A stretch of DNA of 15,393 nt from assembly GCA_043817715.1 (NCBI GenBank), contig JBDRGO010000018.1, positions 1 through 15,393 of the forward strand, read 5' to 3'. The first letter of the stretch is position 1. Every line of letters begins with the position of its first letter. Source of the stretch: JAFGBZ01 sp043817715 (GTDB taxonomy: Archaea > Iainarchaeota > Iainarchaeia > Iainarchaeales > JAFGBZ01). Positions 12,047 through 15,393 of the stretch are shown here, piece by piece. The position numbers were made by a program, and so were the translations under genes. Below the pieces are notes generated by a model. The model ran no database searches. It saw only the letters and a list, made by a program, of their open reading frames with translations, and was not told the origin of the DNA.

Positions 12047-13038
12047 AACTGAATCCTAAAATGAAGTTAAGTGAAAAAATTTTTTCTGAACCTGAAATGA
12101 TTCCTTCACGTTATGGTTATGGAGAAGGCCTTGTGGAATTAGGGAAAAAAGATGAAAGAGTTGTTGTATTAGGAGCGGATTTGACTGCTTCAACTTGTGC
12201 GCATTGGTTTCAGGAAAAATTTCCTGAACGATTTTTTGAAATAGGAATTGCTGAACAGGATATGACTTGTATTGCTGCTGGTTTAAGTTTGGTTGGAAAA
12301 ATTCCTTTTGTTTCAACTTATGGAGTGTTTTCAACTGGAAGAGCGTGGGATCAATTAAGAACAACTGTTGCTTATGCTGGATTGAATGTTAAAATTGGTT
12401 CAGCTCATGCAGGAATTTCTGTTGGACCAGATGGAGCAACTCATCAAGCATTAGAAGATATAACTCTTAGTAGAGTTTTGCCTGGAATGACTGTTCTTAG
12501 TCCATGTGATTCAATTGAAACAAAAAAAGCAACTTTAGCAATTGCTGAAGAATTAAAGGGACCAGCAGTAATTAGGTTTGGAAGGGAAAAAACTCCTGTA
12601 CTTACAACAACTGAATCTCCTTTCAAATTAGGAAAAGCAGAATTATTTGTTGAAGGAACTGATGTAACAATTTTTGCTACTGGAGCAGAAGTATATTATT
12701 CTTTGTTGGCTGCAAAAGAATTAGAGAAAGAAAATATTTCAGTTGAAGTAATTAATTTACATACAATTAAACCATTAGATAAAAAAACTGTAATTGAATC
12801 AGCTAAAAAAACTGGCGCAGTTGTTACTGCAGAAGAACACCAAGTAATGGCTGGATTTGGTTCTGCAATTGCAGAAGTTCTTGTACAAAATTATCCTGTT
12901 CCAATGAAGTTTGTTGGAGTTCAGGATAGGTTTGGCGGTTCAGGTGAACCAGATGAATTAATGAAAAAATTTAATTTAGTTGAAACTGATATAATTAAAG
13001 CTGTAAAAGAAGTATTGGAAATGAAAAAACGAATTTGA
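12043..13038 (+). CDS. Transketolase, C-terminal (catalytic pyrimidine-binding) subunit
   Basis: Second half of the split transketolase, 331 residues. It holds the Pyr domain with the catalytic Glu E71 in IGIAEQDM, the cofactor-facing segment VSTYGVFSTGRAWDQLR, and SAHAGISVGPDGATHQALED, then the C-terminal transketolase domain (VINLHTIKPLD, VVTAEEHQVMAGFGSAIAE, FVGVQDRFGGSGEPDEL). Together with the upstream subunit it forms the ThDP site at the subunit interface; two separate genes are the normal archaeal arrangement. GGAGG at 12031-12035 lies seven bases before the ATG, and the ATGA overlap with the upstream stop implies coupled, balanced synthesis. No anomalies are seen. Confidence 0.94.
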   Translation: MKLNPKMKLSEKIFSEPEMIPSRYGYGEGLVELGKKDERVVVLGADLTASTCAHWFQEKFPERFFEIGIAEQDMTCIAAGLSLVGKIPFVSTYGVFSTGRAWDQLRTTVAYAGLNVKIGSAHAGISVGPDGATHQALEDITLSRVLPGMTVLSPCDSIETKKATLAIAEELKGPAVIRFGREKTPVLTTTESPFKLGKAELFVEGTDVTIFATGAEVYYSLLAAKELEKENISVEVINLHTIKPLDKKTVIESAKKTGAVVTAEEHQVMAGFGSAIAEVLVQNYPVPMKFVGVQDRFGGSGEPDELMKKFNLVETDIIKAVKEVLEMKKRI

Positions 13039-13100
13039 AAAAATTGAGGATAAAAAAGAAATAAAAAAATTAAAAATAAAAAATAAAGAGGTTGTTTGAA

Positions 13101-14327
13101 ATGGATTTTGCAAATAGAATAAATGATTTAGGAACTGAAACAGCTTTTGAGGTTTTGGGACAAGTAATGAAGTTAAGGGCTCAAGGAAAAGAAATAACAA
13201 GTTTCTGCATTGGAGAACCTGATTTTAATACTCCTGAAAATATCAAGCAGGCAGGAATCAAAGCAATTGAAAACAATCAAACTCATTACACTGCCAGTGC
13301 CGGATTGTTTGAGGTAAGGGAAACAGTTGCAAAATATGTGAATAAAATCCGTGGAACAAATTATTCTGCAAAAAACATTGTTATTTTGCCTTGTGCAAAA
13401 GGAGTTATTTTTTTCACTGTGATGGCTTTGGTTAATCCAGGAGATGAAGTAATTTATCCTAATCCAGGTTATCCAATTTATGAATCAGCAATTGATTTTT
13501 TTGGAGGAAAAAGAGTGGCTTTGCCAATGCTTGAAGAAAAAGGATTTTCATTTGATTTAACTGATTTGATGTCAAGAATTACAGATAAAACAAAATTAAT
13601 TATTTTAAATTCTCCTCAAAATCCAACTGGAGGAGTAATTCCAAAAAAGGATTTAGAAAAATTAGCTGAAGTATGTAAAGAAAAAGGAATTTATGTTTTA
13701 AGCGACGAAATTTATTCTCAAATAATGTATGATACTGAATTTAATTCAATTGCATCAATTCCTGGAATGGAAGAATTAACAGTCATTCTTGATGGAGTAA
13801 GTAAAACTTATGCAATGACTGGATGGAGAGCAGGTTATGCAGTATGCAATAAGGAATTAGCTGGAAAATTTGAAACATTGGCAACAAATATAGTTGCCAA
13901 TACTGCAACATTTACTCAGTTTGCAATAAAAGAAGCGCTTACCGGTCCGCAGGAAGAGCCAAAAAAAATGGTTCAGGAATTCAAAGAAAGAAGGGACATA
14001 ATAGTTGATTTATTGAATGAAGTTCCTGGATTCAAATGCCATAAGCCTTTAGGTGCATTTTATGTTTTTCCAAATGTAACTCAAACAGTAAAAAAATTAG
14101 GTTTCAGGAATGCAACTGACTTGCAGCAGTATTTATTATTGAAAGCAAATGTAGCTGTTTTAACAAGAAATCATTTTGGCAAAAAAAATCCAGGAGAAAC
14201 ACAAGAATATCTGCGTTTAAGTTATGCTACAGATAAAGAAACAATCAAAAAAGGATTACAGCAAATAAAGGACGCAATTGCAAACAAAGAATTAATTGAA
14301 GAATTTAAAAAAGAAAAAGGAATTTAA
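13101..14327 (+). CDS. Class I/II PLP-dependent aminotransferase (aspartate-aminotransferase-like)
   Basis: A 408-residue cytoplasmic enzyme that swaps amino groups between amino acids and 2-oxo acids using pyridoxal phosphate. Motifs in order: CIGEPDFNTPE (36-46), HYTASAG (62-68), YPNPGYPIYES (119-129), NSPQNPTGG with N174, SDEIYSQIMYD with D202 and Y205, SKTYAMTGWRAGY with the PLP lysine K235 and phosphate-binding R243, and LRLSYA near the end for the substrate carboxylate. The phosphate-binding strand is unusual (PCAKGVIFF rather than GxKqal). Substrate is not fixed by sequence; aspartate/2-oxoglutarate is typical of this subgroup. ATG 13101 is preferred over TTG 13092 because GAGGT at 13088-13092 is a proper ribosome binding site for it. 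It is 62 bases after transketolase and may share its transcript. Confidence 0.9.
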   Translation: MDFANRINDLGTETAFEVLGQVMKLRAQGKEITSFCIGEPDFNTPENIKQAGIKAIENNQTHYTASAGLFEVRETVAKYVNKIRGTNYSAKNIVILPCAKGVIFFTVMALVNPGDEVIYPNPGYPIYESAIDFFGGKRVALPMLEEKGFSFDLTDLMSRITDKTKLIILNSPQNPTGGVIPKKDLEKLAEVCKEKGIYVLSDEIYSQIMYDTEFNSIASIPGMEELTVILDGVSKTYAMTGWRAGYAVCNKELAGKFETLATNIVANTATFTQFAIKEALTGPQEEPKKMVQEFKERRDIIVDLLNEVPGFKCHKPLGAFYVFPNVTQTVKKLGFRNATDLQQYLLLKANVAVLTRNHFGKKNPGETQEYLRLSYATDKETIKKGLQQIKDAIANKELIEEFKKEKGI

Positions 14328-14372
14328 TTTCCTTTTCTTATTATTTTCTTTTTTCTTTGTTTTTTCTGTTTG
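14328..14372 (+). terminator. Pyrimidine-rich terminator after the aminotransferase
   Basis: The 45 bases after the stop codon consist almost entirely of T with scattered C, including several T-runs of four to six. Such oligo-T clusters end transcription in archaea. The next gene has its own TATA box, consistent with a transcript boundary here. Confidence 0.55.
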
Positions 14373-14373
14373 A

Positions 14374-14382
14374 TTTAAAATA
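14374..14382 (+). promoter_or_regulatory. TATA box of the HAD-mini-protein-mre11 unit
   Basis: TTTAAAATAC is centred 26 bases before the ATG at 14404. This predicts a leaderless transcript. No Shine-Dalgarno motif precedes that ATG. Confidence 0.55.
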
Positions 14383-14403
14383 CTTTTTTAATGGATTTGT
14401 TTT

Positions 14404-15072
14404 ATGCCTGAATTTAAAGCATTAATTTTTGACATGGATGGAGTTTTAGCTGATACTGCCTCTGTTTATTTTCCTTTAATGAAAAAATATTTGCATGAGC
14501 ATTCAATTGATGTAACTGATGAAGATATTGCTCAATTGGTTGGATTTAATTTTGTGCAAAAAGTAAGGTATTTGAATGAAAAATACGGAATTGAAGTCAA
14601 TCACAAGGAATTTGTTGAAGAGGTTTCAGCAAAGGCAAGAAAAGAACATTTTCATGAATTAAAGGAAGAGCCAGGCGCAAAAGAATTAATTTCAGAATTA
14701 AAATCAAATAAAATCAAAATCGCTTTAGCAACAGCCAATGGAGACAAAAATGTTGAAGTAATTTTGAAAGCAATTGGTTTAAGTGATTTATTTGATGCAA
14801 AAATCACCACTTCCCATACGACTCATGCAAAGCCGCATCCCGAAGTTTATCTGAAGGCACTGGAAGCGCTTCAGTTAAAGCCTGAAGAATGCATTGTAAT
14901 TGAAGACACAGTTATTGGAATTGAATCAGCAAAAAAAGCCGGAATCAAAGCAATTGCTTTTCCAAACCAATTCAATTATCATCATAATTTCTCAGAAGCA
15001 GATAAAATGATTTCATCTTTGAAAGAACTGAATTACTTGGTTTTAAAGGATTTAGTTGAAAAGAATTTATAG
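14404..15072 (+). CDS. HAD-superfamily (subfamily IA) phosphatase, beta-phosphoglucomutase/phosphoglycolate-phosphatase-like
   Basis: A 222-residue cytoplasmic hydrolase. Motif I is IFDMDGVLADT, with nucleophile D10 and acid/base D12. Motif II is T110 in LATANGDK, motif III is K143 in HAKPHPEVY, and motif IV is E167-D168 in VIEDTVIGIESAKKAG. Residues 16-90 form the helical cap of the C1 type that selects the substrate. All catalytic residues are present and the length is normal. The sequence resembles the beta-phosphoglucomutase/phosphoglycolate-phosphatase group, but no motif fixes the substrate; a sugar-phosphate or 2-phosphoglycolate (released at damaged DNA ends, which would fit the mre11 neighbour) are both possible. 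It heads a compact unit with the mini-protein and mre11. Confidence 0.88.
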   Translation: MPEFKALIFDMDGVLADTASVYFPLMKKYLHEHSIDVTDEDIAQLVGFNFVQKVRYLNEKYGIEVNHKEFVEEVSAKARKEHFHELKEEPGAKELISELKSNKIKIALATANGDKNVEVILKAIGLSDLFDAKITTSHTTHAKPHPEVYLKALEALQLKPEECIVIEDTVIGIESAKKAGIKAIAFPNQFNYHHNFSEADKMISSLKELNYLVLKDLVEKNL

Positions 15073-15079
15073 TGAGAAT

Positions 15080-15187
15080 ATGGACGATTTGATGGAAGAA
15101 AAAGAATCAGTTGATTGTTCAGTTGATTTATCAAGAAAAGCTAAGAAAGGAAGATTTCAAGAATTAAAGAAAAGAGGCTTGGTTTGA
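15080..15187 (+). CDS. 35-residue mini-protein coupled to mre11
   Basis: An unrecognised short gene that starts at ATG 15080, seven bases after the HAD stop, and ends with TGA immediately before the mre11 TTG. The product begins acidic (MDDLMEEKESVDCSVD) and ends basic (LSRKAKKGRFQELKKRGLV), so it has a charge-split helical character. Spacing suggests it is translated: GTGAG at 15072-15076 precedes the ATG, and its last codons contain the GAGG (15174-15177) that serves mre11. It could be a small partner of the Mre11-Rad50 complex or only a leader peptide that controls mre11 translation. Nothing in the sequence decides between these. Confidence 0.5.
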   Translation: MDDLMEEKESVDCSVDLSRKAKKGRFQELKKRGLV

Positions 15188-15393
15188 TTGAAACTGGCAG
15201 TTTTTTCAGATATGCATTTAGGTTATGGAAAAGGCAGTGATCGCTTTAATGAAGCCTTTTCCAATGCAGGGAAATGCTTTGAAATGGCTGTTGAAAAAAA
15301 AGCTGACGCCATTCTATTGGTTGGAGACCTCTTTAATGAACCAATTCCTTCAATTGAAGTACTTGAAAAAGCATTTGAATTATTTTCAATTCC
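15188..15393 (+). CDS. mre11: DNA double-strand-break repair nuclease Mre11 (start only)
   Basis: The first 68 residues of a calcineurin-like metallophosphoesterase of the Mre11/SbcD type, which trims DNA ends with Rad50. Motif I is FSDMHLGYG with metal ligands D8 and H10. Motif II is LLVGDLFNEPIPS with D47; the LGY and GDLF contexts are those of archaeal Mre11. The start is TTG at 15188, supported by GAGG ten bases upstream and by the family's usual first residues (MKLAVFSD). It abuts the TGA of the mini-protein in the same frame. The gene runs off the window, so rad50 or other partners cannot be checked. Confidence 0.85.
   Translation, partial: MKLAVFSDMHLGYGKGSDRFNEAFSNAGKCFEMAVEKKADAILLVGDLFNEPIPSIEVLEKAFELFSI

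Noticed and set aside
13039..13100. Extra small gene in the A-rich gap between transketolase and the aminotransferase
   Set aside because: The gap is 62 bases of A-rich DNA that holds only the aminotransferase ribosome binding site.

Overview
The window is AT-rich DNA from an archaeon. The evidence is ribosomal protein L10e, the diphthamide enzyme Dph2, an Mre11 start, a transketolase split into two genes, a tRNA-Cys with a bulge-helix-bulge intron and no encoded CCA, and several TATA boxes about 26-29 bases upstream of start codons that have no ribosome binding site. Short genes, compact spacing and many unplaced small proteins suggest a DPANN-type lineage (for example Diapherotrites or Micrarchaeota). 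That placement is an inference and I hold it loosely.

Layout. (1) 1-3781, minus strand: dph2 (cut by the window edge) directly behind a ribosomal L10e gene with a long Lys/Glu tail; an unrecognised 203-residue protein; and two tandem GT-A-like glycosyltransferase genes, the first carrying two compensating frameshifts. (2) 3845-6363: a small HEAVE-motif protein on plus, converging with a 4-base overlap on a large signal-peptide/HExxH/coiled-coil/C-terminal-membrane-anchor metalloprotease on minus. (3) 6408-9183: an accessory island. It holds an AAA/DUF4143 ATPase, a small membrane protein, a Cys-rich lipoprotein and a truncated tyrosine-integrase N-terminus, and ends at an intron-containing tRNA-Cys. 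An 11-base sequence identical to the 3' end of that tRNA occurs twice more, on either side of the ATPase gene, as expected of attachment-site remnants from integration at the tRNA. (4) 9184-11064: a structured, T-rich intergenic stretch, then a two-gene minus-strand unit (winged-helix protein with a degenerate nucleotidyltransferase-like domain, then a DUF6036/AbiEii-like nucleotidyltransferase) whose start codon lies inside a perfect 20-base palindrome. (5) 11216-15393, plus strand: two-subunit transketolase, a class I aminotransferase, a HAD phosphatase, a 35-residue mini-protein and the start of mre11.

How they work together. The flanks are housekeeping: translation (L10e, Dph2 modification of EF2), surface glycan or protein processing, pentose-phosphate carbon shuffling with amino-acid transamination, and DNA break repair. 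The middle looks like a decayed integrated element next to a toxin-antitoxin-like pair. The best candidates for something undescribed are the tRNA-Cys-targeted island, the autoregulated wHTH/nucleotidyltransferase pair, and the mini-protein coupled to mre11.
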